A DNA stretch of 33,973 nt from JBFWWW01 sp050245975 (GTDB lineage Bacteria > Pseudomonadota > Alphaproteobacteria > Rhizobiales > Hyphomicrobiaceae), in contig JBFWWW010000024.1 of NCBI GenBank assembly GCA_050245975.1, positions 1 through 33,973 on the forward strand. The letters run 5' to 3'. The notes beneath the pieces were generated by a model, which ran no database searches, was not told the DNA's origin, and worked only from the letters and a program-made list of their open reading frames with translations. Position 1 is the stretch's first letter. Each line of letters opens with the position of its first letter. The position numbers and the translations under genes were made by a program. Positions 6,851 to 15,154 of this stretch are shown one piece after another.

Positions 6851-7825
6851 ATGCCGTCGTGCTTTCGCGTCCTGCGCCTTGCAGCACTTGTCGTTTGCGG
6901 TTTGCCGGCGCTCGCTGGCCTGGCTTACGCGGATACCTTTCCCTCGCGGCCGATCGAAGTCATTGTGCCGTTCCCGCCCGGCGGCACCTCGGATTTGTCG
7001 GTGCGCTTTCTCGCGGACAAGTGGAAGGAATTCCTCGGCCAGCCTGTCGTCGTTCTGAACAAGCCGGGCGCGGCCTCTGCGGTCGGCGCCAAGCTCGTCG
7101 CCGCGGCGAAGCCGGACGGCTACACGCTCCTGGTCGCATCGGAGACGAGCCTTCTGAGCGTGCCGAACATGCAGCCGGACGCCGGATACACGCACGAGAG
7201 CTTCACGTATCTCTTTGCCTACGGAAAGGGCTCGATCGCCTTGTCGGCGCGCGCGGATGCGCCCTGGAAGACGCTGCCCGAGTTCATCGCCGCGGCCAAG
7301 GCCAAGCCGAAGACCTTGACCTATGCTTCCTACGGCACGGGCACGATGGGTCATTTCACGGCCGAGCTGCTCTGGAAGGAACTGGGCGTCGAGATCACGC
7401 ACATCCCCTACAAGTCGAGCCCCGAAGCCAATGCCGCGCTGCTGGGCGGGCACACCGACCTGTCCTCGACATCGACCATCGGCGCGATCGCCAAGAACAA
7501 GGATGCGCGCATTCTGGCGACGTCGGCCGACGAGCGGCCGGCCTATGCGCCGGACATCCCGACCCTGCGCGACCTGGGCTACAAGACCGCCCTCTCGTAC
7601 ATGAACATCATCGTCGGTCCGAAAGGCATGCCGAGCGATGTGGTGCAGAAGATCGTCGATGCGCACGCGAAGGCTTACGCGAAGTACAAGGCCGAGATCG
7701 ACGAAGGCCTGACCCGCATGGAGCAGACGCCGGTCAACATTCCGGGGGCCGAAGTGGCCAGGATCATCGCCGAACGCAACGGCTGGTACCGCGATCTCGC
7801 CCCGCAGATGGGAATGAAGAAATGA
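6851..7825 (+). CDS. tctC: Tripartite tricarboxylate transporter substrate-binding protein (second TctC paralogue)
   Basis: This 324-residue periplasmic binding protein has a signal peptide (CFRVLRLAALVVCGLPALAGLAYA) and the Bug motifs PSRPIEVIVPFPPGGTSDLS, NKPGAASAVGAKLVA, PYKSSPEANAALLGGHTDL and NIIVGPKGMP. It is a close paralogue of the neighbouring TctC: by eye well over half the residues match, with the first 90 mature residues nearly the same and ligand-side loops more different (GSIALSARADAPWKT against GAVFFTVRPDSKWKT). It probably binds a related carboxylate. The stop overlaps the TctB start (ATGA), so translation is coupled to the membrane components. It has its own promoter element, separate from the first paralogue. 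Confidence 0.92.
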   Translation: MPSCFRVLRLAALVVCGLPALAGLAYADTFPSRPIEVIVPFPPGGTSDLSVRFLADKWKEFLGQPVVVLNKPGAASAVGAKLVAAAKPDGYTLLVASETSLLSVPNMQPDAGYTHESFTYLFAYGKGSIALSARADAPWKTLPEFIAAAKAKPKTLTYASYGTGTMGHFTAELLWKELGVEITHIPYKSSPEANAALLGGHTDLSSTSTIGAIAKNKDARILATSADERPAYAPDIPTLRDLGYKTALSYMNIIVGPKGMPSDVVQKIVDAHAKAYAKYKAEIDEGLTRMEQTPVNIPGAEVARIIAERNGWYRDLAPQMGMKK

Positions 7826-8319
7826 CCGACGAGGCGGACGAGATCGAAGGGAAGGCCGCACGGCAGCCTCAGGACGCGTGCAGCGGCGTCCTCATCCTGG
7901 CGGCGGGTCTCGGTGCCACAGCCCTCTGCTTCGAACTCCCGATCGGCACTGTTGCGCATCCCGCCGCCGGCACGTTCCCGCTCCTGCTCAGCCTCGTGCT
8001 GACATTTCTCGGCGCGGTGCTGACGCTGCAGCAGATCAGGGCCGGGTTCAACTGGAGTGTCGTGTCGACCCTGGGGCGCGAATACGGATGGCAGCTCGGC
8101 GTCTTCATCGCGCTCTCCGCCATCTATCTGGTCGGCTTCGATGCCGCAGGCTTCCTCCCGTCGACAGCGTTCTTTCTTGCCGCGCTGCTCTGGTACTTCC
8201 AGGGCGTGCCGCTCTGGAAGAGCGTTCTCTACGCACTGGTGGTGTCGGCCATTTCGTACGCACTCTTCAACGACGTGTTTCAGCTGCGGCTGCCGGACGG
8301 CCCCATTCGGTTCTGGTGA
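7822..8319 (+). CDS. tctB: Tripartite tricarboxylate transporter small membrane subunit TctB
   Basis: The 165-residue protein has a short charged N-terminus (MTDEADEIEGKAARQ) and four hydrophobic spans: GVLILAAGLGATALCFELPIG, a segment around FPLLLSLVLTFLGAVLTL, LGVFIALSAIYLVGFDAAGFL, and SVLYALVVSAISYALFNDVF. It ends in the family-typical LRLPDGPI. TctB is the small, poorly conserved membrane subunit that pairs with TctA in the inner membrane for cation-coupled carboxylate uptake. The ATG at 7822 overlaps the TctC stop, and only six bases separate it from TctA. A much longer open frame runs upstream in the same phase but lies antisense to the sense of TctC and is not coding. Confidence 0.9.
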   Translation: MTDEADEIEGKAARQPQDACSGVLILAAGLGATALCFELPIGTVAHPAAGTFPLLLSLVLTFLGAVLTLQQIRAGFNWSVVSTLGREYGWQLGVFIALSAIYLVGFDAAGFLPSTAFFLAALLWYFQGVPLWKSVLYALVVSAISYALFNDVFQLRLPDGPIRFW

Positions 8320-8325
8320 TCTGCC

Positions 8326-9831
8326 ATGGGCGGCATTGAGACGATCCTGGGATACGCGGCCGGCGCCCTGTCGATGTCCGGCCTCTTCTACTGCTTTCTC
8401 GGCGTCCTGACGGGAACGGTCGTCGGCGTCCTGCCCGGATTGGGTCCGGTCGCGGCGATCTCACTGCTGCTGCCGATGACGTTCGGAATGACGCCGTCGG
8501 ACGCCATCATCATGCTGGCGGGCATCTACTACGGCTCGCAGTACGGCGGCTCGACCACCGCCATCCTGGTGCGCATTCCCGGCGAGGCGGCCTCCGTCGT
8601 CACCTGCATCGACGGTTACAAGATGGCCCTCAAGGGGCGCGCCGGCGCCGCCCTCGGCATATCGGCCTTCGGCTCCTTCATCGGCGGAACGGTTGCCGTC
8701 ATCGGGCTGATGATCGCCGCCCCGGTGCTGTCGAAGGTGGCGCTGGCATTCGGGCCGCCGGAATATTTCTCACTCCTGCTGCTCGGCATCCTTCTCGTCA
8801 CGAGCCTCAGCACCGATCCGCCGTTGAAGGCCGGCATCATGGCGACGCTGGGACTGATGGCCGGCACCATCGGCGTCGATCTCATTTCCGGAGAGAACCG
8901 TTTCACGATGGGCGCCCTGTCGCTGGCCGACGGCATCAGCCTCTCGGTCGCCGCCATCGGCATGTTCGGGATCGGCGAACTGCTCGACAACCTGACCGAC
9001 AAGTCGCGCGGTCCGACCGTCATCAACCAGAAGATCAGCAACTTGCTGCCCAACCGCGAGGACTGGCGGCGCTCCGCGAGACCGATGGCGCGCGGGACGA
9101 TCATCGGCTTCCTGCTCGGCATCCTGCCCGGCGCCGGCGCCGTGGTTTCCTCGCTCGTTTCCTACGCAGTCGAGAAAAAGCGGGCGCGCAACCCGCAGGA
9201 GTTCGGCGAAGGCGCCATCGAAGGCGTCGCCGGCCCCGAGACCGCCAACAACGCGGCGACAGCCGGCGCGTTCGTTCCGCTTCTCAGCCTCGGCCTGCCG
9301 GCCAACGCGGTGATGGCCGTCCTGCTCGGCGCGCTGCAGATCCACGGCGTGCAGCCGGGTCCGACATTCATCAGCGACAATCCAAGCCTCTTCTGGTCGA
9401 TCATCGCCAGCATGTACATCGGCAACGTCATGCTGCTGATCCTCAATCTGCCGCTCATCGGCATCTGGGTGCAGATGCTGCGGCTGTCCTACGCCATGCT
9501 GTTCCCGATCATCCTCGTGTGCTGCATCGTGGGCGCGTACACGGTGTCGAACAACACGGCCGACATCGCGATCATGAGCGTGCTCGGCGTGCTCGGCTTC
9601 GTCCTGCGCAAGCTCGAGTACGACGTCGCGCCTTTCATCTTCGGCCTCGTTCTCAGCCCGCTAATGGAGAATGCCTTCCGGCAATCGCTCCTCATGTCGC
9701 GCGGCTCGCTGCTCATCTTCTTCGAGCGTCCCATCACGCTCGTGCTGATGATCGTCGTCGCCGTGCTGCTGATCTACCCGCTCTGGCTCCAGTTTGCCCG
9801 CAGGGGCAGCGTGGCCAAGCAGGGCATCTGA
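8326..9831 (+). CDS. tctA: Tripartite tricarboxylate transporter large membrane subunit TctA
   Basis: The 501-residue protein is the expected length for TctA and is hydrophobic throughout, with about eleven or twelve spans. Hallmarks are the two inverted glycine-proline signatures GVLPGLGPVAAISLLLPMTFG (near residue 30) and GILPGAGAVVSSLVSY (about residue 265). YYGSQYGGSTTAILVRIPGEAAS and NAATAGAFVPLLSLGLPANAVMAVLLGAL are also present. It forms the transport channel for a di- or tricarboxylate or related acid. It is translated just after TctB. The single TctBA pair must serve both TctC paralogues if the first one has no partner elsewhere in the genome. Confidence 0.95.
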   Translation: MGGIETILGYAAGALSMSGLFYCFLGVLTGTVVGVLPGLGPVAAISLLLPMTFGMTPSDAIIMLAGIYYGSQYGGSTTAILVRIPGEAASVVTCIDGYKMALKGRAGAALGISAFGSFIGGTVAVIGLMIAAPVLSKVALAFGPPEYFSLLLLGILLVTSLSTDPPLKAGIMATLGLMAGTIGVDLISGENRFTMGALSLADGISLSVAAIGMFGIGELLDNLTDKSRGPTVINQKISNLLPNREDWRRSARPMARGTIIGFLLGILPGAGAVVSSLVSYAVEKKRARNPQEFGEGAIEGVAGPETANNAATAGAFVPLLSLGLPANAVMAVLLGALQIHGVQPGPTFISDNPSLFWSIIASMYIGNVMLLILNLPLIGIWVQMLRLSYAMLFPIILVCCIVGAYTVSNNTADIAIMSVLGVLGFVLRKLEYDVAPFIFGLVLSPLMENAFRQSLLMSRGSLLIFFERPITLVLMIVVAVLLIYPLWLQFARRGSVAKQGI

Positions 9832-9853
9832 CGGTTCCGGAATGTGTCCGGAT

Positions 9854-9877
9854 CGGGCTTGCGCTCCTGCAGGCCCG
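9854..9877 (+). other. RNA hairpin between tctA and hyuA
   Basis: CGGGCTTGC (9854-9862) pairs with GCAGGCCCG (9869-9877), nine pairs with one G-U, around a GCTCCT loop. No T-run follows, so it is not a standard terminator. It may protect or partly attenuate the message between transporter and enzyme genes. The loop's CTCC could pair with the GGAG of the hyuA ribosome site at 9901, which is only a suggestion. Confidence 0.35.
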
Positions 9878-9910
9878 GCACGGTTCGGTTTGTCACGCCT
9901 GGAGAAGATT

Positions 9911-11968
9911 ATGGGAATGACCATTGGCATCGATATCGGCGGCACCTTCACGGATGTGGTGGCGCTCGACGGCGATGGCCGCGTCTCCTCGTTCACCAAG
10001 GTGCCGTCCACGCCCCAGGACCCGGGCGTCGCGGTGGTCAGCGGCGTGGAGAAAATCCTGGAAATGTCCGGCCGCGGCGTGGGCGACCTGGAGCGCGTCG
10101 TGCACAGCTCGACGGTATCCCTCAACGCCATTCTGGAGCGCAAGGGCGCCAGGCTCGGCGTTCTCTGCACGGAAGGGTTCGGCGATCTCCTCATCATCGG
10201 CCGCCAGAAGCGGACCGACATGTACGACCTGTTCCTCGAGCCGGAGACACCGCTTTTTCTCTGCCCGCGCGAGAGGATTCTCGGCATACCCGAACGCCTC
10301 GATGCCGACGGAAAGGTCGTGACGCCGCTCGACGAAGGCGCTGTCCTGGCGGCCGCGGCAAGGCTCGTCGAGCAGGAGACGGTGCAGGCGATCGCCGTCT
10401 GCTATCTCTTTTCCTATCTCAATCCCGCGCACGAGGTTGCAACGCGCGACCTGATCCAGCGGGCCTATCCCAACGTCAAGGTTTCGATCTCGAGCGAGGT
10501 CGATCCGCAGATGCGCGAATACGAGCGCCTGGTGATGACGGCCTTCGACGCGTATCTCAAGCCCGTCGCGGAGAATTACCTGAAGAACCTCGCCGGCAAC
10601 CTCGCCCGCAAGTCGACAACGGCCAAGCTGCAGATCATGCAGAGCCGCGGCGGCATCATGGGATGGCGGCAGGCGGCGGCACGTCCGATCACGACCGCGC
10701 TGTCGGGTCCCGCCGCCGGCGTCATCGGCGGCACGCACTGCGGCCGCGGCGCCGGCGTGGACAATCTCATCACGGTCGATATCGGCGGCACGAGCTGCGA
10801 CATTGCTCTGATTACGAGCGGCAAGCCGCTGATCGCGATGGAAGGCAAGCTCGACCGCTATCCGCTGCGCCAGCAGATGATCGACGTGAGCTGCATAGGT
10901 GCGGGCGGCGGCAGCATCGCGTGGATCGACGAGGGCGGCGGCCTGCGCGTCGGTCCGCAAAGTGCGGGCGCCTTCCCTGGACCTGCCTGCTACAACCGTG
11001 GCGGGACCGAGCCGACCATCACCGATGCCAGCATCGTCCTGGGCTACCTCAACCCGGCCGAATTCGGATGCGGCGCGCTCACCCTGTCGCCTTCGCTCGC
11101 CAACGAGGCGCTGGGACGCGTCGCCGGGCGTATCGGACTTGAAGTCCCCGCGCTCGCCCTCGGCATGCATCGCATCCTGAATGCGATGATGGCGGATGCC
11201 ATCCGGCTGGCATCCGTCAATCGCGGCTTCGATCCGCGCAAGTTCAGCCTGCTCGGCCTTGGCGGCGGCGGCCCGGTCCATGCAGCGGCGCTCGCGCGCA
11301 GCCTGAGCTGCGAGCAAGCCATCGTACCGCCGCTGCCCGGCGTGCTGTGTGCAAACGGGCTGCTTGCCGCCGATATCGAGCACGAGCAGTCGCGCACCTA
11401 CCTGCGCGACGCGGGTCTCGTCGATCCGAAGGAAATGGCGGCGCGCTTCGAGGACCTGTTCGCGATCTGCCGCGAGCGCATGAAAGCCGACGGGATCGAT
11501 CCGGCCACCACCCGCACGACACGGCTTCTCGATGCGCGTTACGCCAGCCAGTCCTACGACCTTCAGATCGAGGTCCCGGCCGGGCCCATCACCCCTGCGA
11601 CGGTCGACGAGCTGGTGCGCCGGTTCCACGAGGAGCACGAGCGCATCTACGGCCATGCCCAGCCCAAGCAGAAGGTCCGGTTCGTCACGCTGCGCGCCGT
11701 GCTGGCGTATCGCCTCGCCGATCCGGCGTTCAGCGCCGAGGAGACCACCGGCAGCGTCGCCGCCGCGCAAAGGGGTGAGCGCAAGGCGCTGTTCGATCTC
11801 GACCGGGGGTACGAGTCGACGCCCGTCTACGACCGGCGGAAGCTGCCGGTCGGCGGCGTGATCAATGGCCCCGCGATCATCGAGCAGCCGGATACGACGA
11901 CGGTGATCTATCCGGGCCAGCGTGCACGCGTCGATGCGTGCGGGAATCTCCTGATCTCCGCCGCGTAG
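9911..11968 (+). CDS. hyuA: HyuA / oxoprolinase-type ATP-dependent subunit (hydantoinase A family)
   Basis: The 685-residue protein has the ASKHA-type ATPase fold of the hydantoinase A / 5-oxoprolinase / acetone carboxylase family. The first phosphate loop DIGGTFTD is at residues 8-15 and the second, DIGGTSCD, at about 290-297. QSRGGIMGWRQAAARPITTALSGPAAGVIGG, CIGAGGGSIAWID, GPQSAGAFPGPACYNRGGTEPTITDA and LGLGGGGPVHA are all typical. It uses ATP to phosphorylate a cyclic amide or enol(ate), so that the HyuB partner can hydrolyse or carboxylate it. The ATG at 9911 has GGAGAAG before it. HyuB follows after 42 bases. Substrate class (lactam, hydantoin, ketone) cannot be read from sequence; no third, gamma-type subunit of acetone carboxylase is nearby. 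Confidence 0.93.
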   Translation: MGMTIGIDIGGTFTDVVALDGDGRVSSFTKVPSTPQDPGVAVVSGVEKILEMSGRGVGDLERVVHSSTVSLNAILERKGARLGVLCTEGFGDLLIIGRQKRTDMYDLFLEPETPLFLCPRERILGIPERLDADGKVVTPLDEGAVLAAAARLVEQETVQAIAVCYLFSYLNPAHEVATRDLIQRAYPNVKVSISSEVDPQMREYERLVMTAFDAYLKPVAENYLKNLAGNLARKSTTAKLQIMQSRGGIMGWRQAAARPITTALSGPAAGVIGGTHCGRGAGVDNLITVDIGGTSCDIALITSGKPLIAMEGKLDRYPLRQQMIDVSCIGAGGGSIAWIDEGGGLRVGPQSAGAFPGPACYNRGGTEPTITDASIVLGYLNPAEFGCGALTLSPSLANEALGRVAGRIGLEVPALALGMHRILNAMMADAIRLASVNRGFDPRKFSLLGLGGGGPVHAAALARSLSCEQAIVPPLPGVLCANGLLAADIEHEQSRTYLRDAGLVDPKEMAARFEDLFAICRERMKADGIDPATTRTTRLLDARYASQSYDLQIEVPAGPITPATVDELVRRFHEEHERIYGHAQPKQKVRFVTLRAVLAYRLADPAFSAEETTGSVAAAQRGERKALFDLDRGYESTPVYDRRKLPVGGVINGPAIIEQPDTTTVIYPGQRARVDACGNLLISAA

Positions 11969-12010
11969 CCGGCGTCCCGCGCCCACAGAACGAGATACAA
12001 CGGAACGCAC

Positions 12011-13864
12011 ATGAGTACCCGACAGGCTCTCGACCTCATCTCTCTCGAAGTCATCCGCAACAGGCTGACCGTCATTGCCGACGAGATGGAGGTGACGCTG
12101 CTGCGCAGCTCCTTCTCCGCCATCATGAAGGAGGCGCTCGACGGTTCTGCCGCCATCTTCGATGCGGACGGCAACACGATCTCGCAGGCCTCGGCGATCC
12201 CCATCCACCTCGGCAGCCTGATCTATGCCGTGCGCAAGGTCATAGAGCTGTTCGGCGAGGACATGGTCGAGGGCGATATCTTCATTCTCAACGATCCCTA
12301 CCAGGGCGGCACGCATCTGCCGGACATCAACATCATCTGCCCGGTGTTCCACGAGGGGCGGCGCATCGCGTTCACCGCCAGCATCGCCCACAAGCAGGAT
12401 ATCGGCGGCAAAACCCCGGGCAGCACCCCGCCGGACGCGACGGAAATCTTCGCCGAAGGCCTGGTCGTGCCGCCGCTCAAGCTCTACCGCGCCGGGGAGC
12501 GCAATGACGACATCCTGGCCATCATCGCCAGCAATGTCCGCCTGCCGGAGGGCGTGATCGGCGATATCGAGGCGCAGGTGGCCTGCAGCCTGATCGGCCG
12601 CCGCCGCCTGCTCGAGCTGGTTGCCGAGTTCGGCGGCGACCGGCTCATCGCGGCTTTCGCGGAGCTGCAGGACCATGCGGAGCGGATGACGCGCGATGCG
12701 TTGTCGAAGGCCGCTCCGGGTCCGTTCAAGTTTGTCGACTATCTCGACGACAACGGCATCGATCCGCACCAGCGCGTGAAACTCGCGGTGAGCATGACCT
12801 TCGACAAGGGTTCGGTCGTCGTCGATTTCACGGGCTCCGATCCGCAGGCGAAAGGCGCGCTCAACTGCGTGCCGTCGTCCACGCTCGCGGCGGTGTACTA
12901 CTCCATCCGCGCGGTCTGCGTTCCCAACGCGCCGGCGAATGAAGGCGTGCATCGGGTGATCCACACGATCATGCCCGAGGGGACCATTGTGAATGCCGTG
13001 TTCCCGGCACCTGTCGCCGCGCGCACCATCACGGTGCGGCGGCTCATCAGCGTGCTGATGGGGGCGCTGGCGCAGGCCTTCCCGGGGCGCGTGCCCGCCG
13101 CGTGCGACGGCCAGTCCAACTACGTCTATGTCGGCGGCTTCGATCCGCAGCGCAACCAGCGCTATGTCGCCATGCTGGGCGTGCCGACCTCGGGCGGCAT
13201 GGGAGCGCGCTCCAACAAGGATGGGATCGATGTCATCTCGTCGGACGCTTCGAACATCGTGCGCTATCCGGTGGAGGCCTTCGAGTCCGACACGCCGTTC
13301 CGCGTGAAGTACCTGACGCTCTGGACCGACTCGGGCGGCGCGGGCCGCTACAGGGGCGGGCTCGGCTATCACGCCGAGATCGAGCTGCTGCGCGGCGAGG
13401 CGACGATGACGCACCGGCGCGACCGGCATGATTTTGCGCCCTGGGGCCTGGAAGGCGGCAGCGCGTCGCCGTGCTGCAAGACGATCCTGTACCGGCGCGG
13501 CAAGGCCGGGGTGGCGATGACGTCGAAGTTCATCACGCAGATCCAGGCCGGCGACCGCATCGAAATCTTCACGACCGGCGGCGGTGGATATGGCGACCCG
13601 CTGCTGCGGCCGGCACAGGATGTGGTCGCGGACGTGCGCAGCGGCAGGGTGTCGCTGGAGAAGGCGCGCAGCGATTACGGCGTCGAGATCGCCGACGGCA
13701 AGGTGCTGGAGGTGGAAACCGAGCGGCTGCGCGCGCGCCTGCTGGCGCAGCGCGGCAAGGCGAACTGGCTGTTCGACCGCGGCGAGGCCTATGCAGAGCG
13801 GCTCAACGAGCCGCGGCATGGGATGGCCGTCGATCGCGCCACGGCGCTGGAGCCGGCGGAGTAG
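12011..13864 (+). CDS. hyuB: HyuB / oxoprolinase-type catalytic subunit (hydantoinase B family)
   Basis: The 617-residue protein belongs to the hydantoinase B family, the partner that completes ATP-driven ring opening or carboxylation. Diagnostic pieces are LISLEVIRNRLTVIADEMEVTLLRSSFSAIMKE, NDPYQGGTHLPDINIICPVF from residue 94, KTPGSTPPDATEIFAEGLVVPPLKLYR, FDFTGSDPQAKGALNCVPSSTLA (as VVVDFTGSDPQAKG), and the C-terminal FTTGGGGYGDPLLR. It is somewhat longer than many stand-alone HyuB proteins because of a C-terminal helical tail after the GGGGYGDP motif. It forms a cytoplasmic complex with HyuA. The next gene starts 16 bases later. Which of hydantoinase, lactamase or ketone carboxylase it is remains open. 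Confidence 0.93.
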   Translation: MSTRQALDLISLEVIRNRLTVIADEMEVTLLRSSFSAIMKEALDGSAAIFDADGNTISQASAIPIHLGSLIYAVRKVIELFGEDMVEGDIFILNDPYQGGTHLPDINIICPVFHEGRRIAFTASIAHKQDIGGKTPGSTPPDATEIFAEGLVVPPLKLYRAGERNDDILAIIASNVRLPEGVIGDIEAQVACSLIGRRRLLELVAEFGGDRLIAAFAELQDHAERMTRDALSKAAPGPFKFVDYLDDNGIDPHQRVKLAVSMTFDKGSVVVDFTGSDPQAKGALNCVPSSTLAAVYYSIRAVCVPNAPANEGVHRVIHTIMPEGTIVNAVFPAPVAARTITVRRLISVLMGALAQAFPGRVPAACDGQSNYVYVGGFDPQRNQRYVAMLGVPTSGGMGARSNKDGIDVISSDASNIVRYPVEAFESDTPFRVKYLTLWTDSGGAGRYRGGLGYHAEIELLRGEATMTHRRDRHDFAPWGLEGGSASPCCKTILYRRGKAGVAMTSKFITQIQAGDRIEIFTTGGGGYGDPLLRPAQDVVADVRSGRVSLEKARSDYGVEIADGKVLEVETERLRARLLAQRGKANWLFDRGEAYAERLNEPRHGMAVDRATALEPAE

Positions 13865-13880
13865 GCGCAGGGGGCTGGCC

Positions 13881-15146
13881 ATGGGTGCGCCGCGGCAAAG
13901 CGATACCGATGTCGGCACTGCAGCAGCGCTGCGTGACCGTTACGCCATCGTCGGCATCGGCGAGACCGGATATTCGCGCGCATCCGGCATGACGACGCGC
14001 GCCCTGGCGGTGCACGCGATCCGTGCGGCCATGAATGACGCCGGCTTCGAGCCGGCCGATGTCGATGGCCTGCTGTCGCATGCGATGGGAGATTCGACGT
14101 CGTCGCATCTGGTCGCCGGCAACCTCGGCCTGCGTCTCAATTTCTATGCCGACACGGTCGGCGGCGGCGCGTCCGTCGAGGCCCTGATCGGGATGGCCAT
14201 CGGCGTCATCGAGGTCGGGATGTGCCGGACAGTTGCGATCTACCGCGCCATGAACGGCTATACGCAGACGCGCACGGGCGGGACCGGGCAGAAGGGCAAT
14301 GCCGCGGTTCTCGGCGACGACATCCATACGCGGGCGCAGGGTTGGTCTTCGCCGGCGCAGATCTTCGCGCCGAGCTTCCTGCGCCATATGTACGAATACG
14401 GCACGCGGGCCGAGGATGTGGCGATGGTGCGGGTTGCCCACAGCCACCACGCGGCGCGAAACCCGAAGGCGCTCTATCCGAAGCCGGTCACCGTGGAGGA
14501 TGTGCTCGCGAGCCGGCTCATCGCCACGCCGATCCGACTGCTCGACTGCTGCGTCGAGACCGACAGCGGAACCTGCATCATCGTCACGAATGCGCGGCGG
14601 GCGCGCGACTGCCGCAAGCCGCCCGTGCTCGTCCGCGCGGCAGCGGGCCGTGTCTGCAAACCGCGCAGCGACATGCACTACCAGGCGGGCGATGCCGCAA
14701 GGACGGCAGGCGCCTATGCGGCGCCACGGCTGTGGGCCGCGGCAGGGCTCGACCCGGCGGATGTGTCCCTCACCGCGGCCTATGACGCCTTCACGTTCAC
14801 GTCGCTGCTTCTTCTCGAAGACTACGGCTTCTGCCGGAAGGGCGAAGGCGGTGCCTATGTTGCGAGCGGCGCGATCAGGTTGGGCGGGGCGCGCCCGAAC
14901 AACACGTCCGGCGGGTTGCTGTGCGAGGGCTATGCGAACGGCATGAACCTCGTGATCGAGAACGTGCGCCAGTTGCGCGACGACGCCGACGACAATTGCC
15001 CGATCGGGCCCGATGGCCGGCGGCAGCATACCTATGACCATGGTCCGGGCGGCGGCTGCCGGCAGGTTCGCGGCGCCGCTGTCGCGGCCAATCTCGCCTG
15101 GGGCAATCCCGGCATGGGATCGGCACTCGTTCTGGTTCGGGGCTAG
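13881..15146 (+). CDS. Ltp2-like thiolase-fold protein lacking the thiolase cysteine (probable acyl-CoA retro-aldolase subunit)
   Basis: The 421-residue protein has the overall thiolase/SCP2 fold (YAIVGIGETGYSR at the start, LAWGNPGMGSALVL at the end). The segment that carries the nucleophilic cysteine in thiolases (NxxCaSG) reads TVGGGAS, with glycines at 94-96. The C-terminal GHP histidine is replaced by a tyrosine in NTSGGLLCEGYANGMN (Y351), and another tyrosine starts YDAFTF (Y301). This resembles the Ltp2 lipid-transfer family, whose steroid-degrading members cleave 3-hydroxyacyl-CoA by a retro-aldol reaction using tyrosines and need a DUF35 partner; that partner gene follows after eight bases. 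I chose the ATG at 13881 because the frame beyond it overlaps HyuB. Automatic annotation as acetyl-CoA acetyltransferase would probably be wrong. Substrate unknown. Confidence 0.85.
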   Translation: MGAPRQSDTDVGTAAALRDRYAIVGIGETGYSRASGMTTRALAVHAIRAAMNDAGFEPADVDGLLSHAMGDSTSSHLVAGNLGLRLNFYADTVGGGASVEALIGMAIGVIEVGMCRTVAIYRAMNGYTQTRTGGTGQKGNAAVLGDDIHTRAQGWSSPAQIFAPSFLRHMYEYGTRAEDVAMVRVAHSHHAARNPKALYPKPVTVEDVLASRLIATPIRLLDCCVETDSGTCIIVTNARRARDCRKPPVLVRAAAGRVCKPRSDMHYQAGDAARTAGAYAAPRLWAAAGLDPADVSLTAAYDAFTFTSLLLLEDYGFCRKGEGGAYVASGAIRLGGARPNNTSGGLLCEGYANGMNLVIENVRQLRDDADDNCPIGPDGRRQHTYDHGPGGGCRQVRGAAVAANLAWGNPGMGSALVLVRG

Positions 15147-15154
15147 GAGGCGGT

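Noticed and set aside
9893..13918. A 1,341-codon open frame on the minus strand opposite hyuA and hyuB
   Set aside because: High-GC DNA often leaves a long open antisense frame. The translation is rich in Arg, His and Ala with no recognisable domain, while both plus-strand genes match conserved families throughout.
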